Source: Mycobacterium sp.
Lineage (GTDB): Bacteria > Actinomycetota > Actinomycetes > Mycobacteriales > Mycobacteriaceae
Direction: 5' to 3'
Length of the DNA: 5,281 bases
NCBI GenBank assembly: GCA_018882545.1
Contig: VERS01000194.1
Span: 1 to 5,281 of the forward strand
Below, in pieces: positions 5,106 through 5,281 of the stretch (position 1 is the first letter of the stretch; every line of letters starts with the position of its first letter). The position numbers were made by a program, and so were the translations under genes. The notes under the pieces were generated by a model that was not told where the DNA came from, did no database searches, and saw nothing but the letters and a program-made list of their open reading frames with translations.

Positions 5106-5281
5106 ATGCGACCGCCCGCCCTGCCGGCGCCCGGACCGCTGGCGCCGGTCTTCGGTGGTCTGTACGCGGCCGCCTACGGCATCGGCGGTCAGCCGTTGGT
5201 GACCCGGGCGGTGCGCCGGCTCGGGCCGGTCGTGGCGCTGCCGGTGCTCGGATACGGACCGGTCGTGGCGGTGGGTGACCC
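5106..5281 (+). CDS. N-terminal fragment of a probable cytochrome P450 (3' end outside window)
   Basis: Fifty-eight complete codons are visible before the window ends. The protein begins with a Pro-rich segment (MRPPALPAPGPLAPVFGG), like the LPPGP segment near the start of many P450s. A helix-like stretch follows (GGQPLVTRAVRRLGPVV), then LPVLGYGPVVAVGDP. That last part has the form of the first beta strands of a P450 (xxLGPVVxLxxxGxGPVVxVxDP), as in mycobacterial CYP135/CYP138-type enzymes. The haem-binding Cys region and I-helix lie beyond the window, so the assignment rests on N-terminal pattern alone. There is no clear signal peptide or N-terminal membrane anchor, as expected of a soluble bacterial P450. 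The gene is divergent from the protease, 70 bases start to start, and is probably leaderless. Confidence 0.6.
   Translation, partial: MRPPALPAPGPLAPVFGGLYAAAYGIGGQPLVTRAVRRLGPVVALPVLGYGPVVAVGD

Noticed and set aside
5036..5107. 24-codon N-terminal extension of the protease
   Set aside because: It overlaps the start of the divergent gene and adds a Pro/Arg-rich tail. The GTG at 5035 gives the expected 259-residue protein and has a well-placed -10.

Overview
The window is a gene-dense, GC-rich stretch of actinobacterial chromosome. Third codon positions are strongly G/C, and TANNNT-type -10 elements sit 6-7 bases before start codons, as in leaderless mycobacterial mRNAs. The gene content also points to a mycobacterium, probably a non-tuberculous species. 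Three genes look like the neighbouring M. tuberculosis genes Rv0361, Rv0360c and Rv0359 (recalled from memory, not searched), in the same relative order and orientation.

Layout from left to right: (1) the 3' end of an unrecognised + strand helical protein (1-210), convergent with (2) a minus-strand single-pass membrane protein with an extracytoplasmic NTF2-like domain (262-981, Rv0361-like). (3) A divergent + strand DUF3151 protein (1124-1540, Rv0360c-like). (4) A minus-strand cation diffusion facilitator (CDF) metal exporter (1580-2470) with a well-formed leaderless promoter. (5) A 231-base intergenic region holding a perfect 13-bp inverted repeat and several short palindromes. (6) A minus-strand 14-helix MFS drug/metabolite exporter (2702-4237), 18 bases downstream of (7) a minus-strand M50 site-2-type intramembrane protease (4256-5035, Rv0359/Rip2-like). 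(8) A divergent + strand gene whose first 58 codons resemble a cytochrome P450 N-terminus, cut by the window edge (5106-5281).

The protease and the MFS gene are probably cotranscribed. The CDF gene has its own promoter. Compared with the M. tuberculosis order I remember, the CDF and MFS genes sit as an extra block between the DUF3151 and protease genes, and mgtE is not next to the Rv0361-like gene. I see no rRNA, tRNA, CRISPR array, insertion sequence or phage feature, and no convincing new multi-gene system. The points most worth checking are the intergenic hairpin at 2614-2657, the near-palindrome over the CDF -35 element, the Glu in place of His at the CDF TM5 metal site, and the histidine pair motif in the last loop of the MFS protein.
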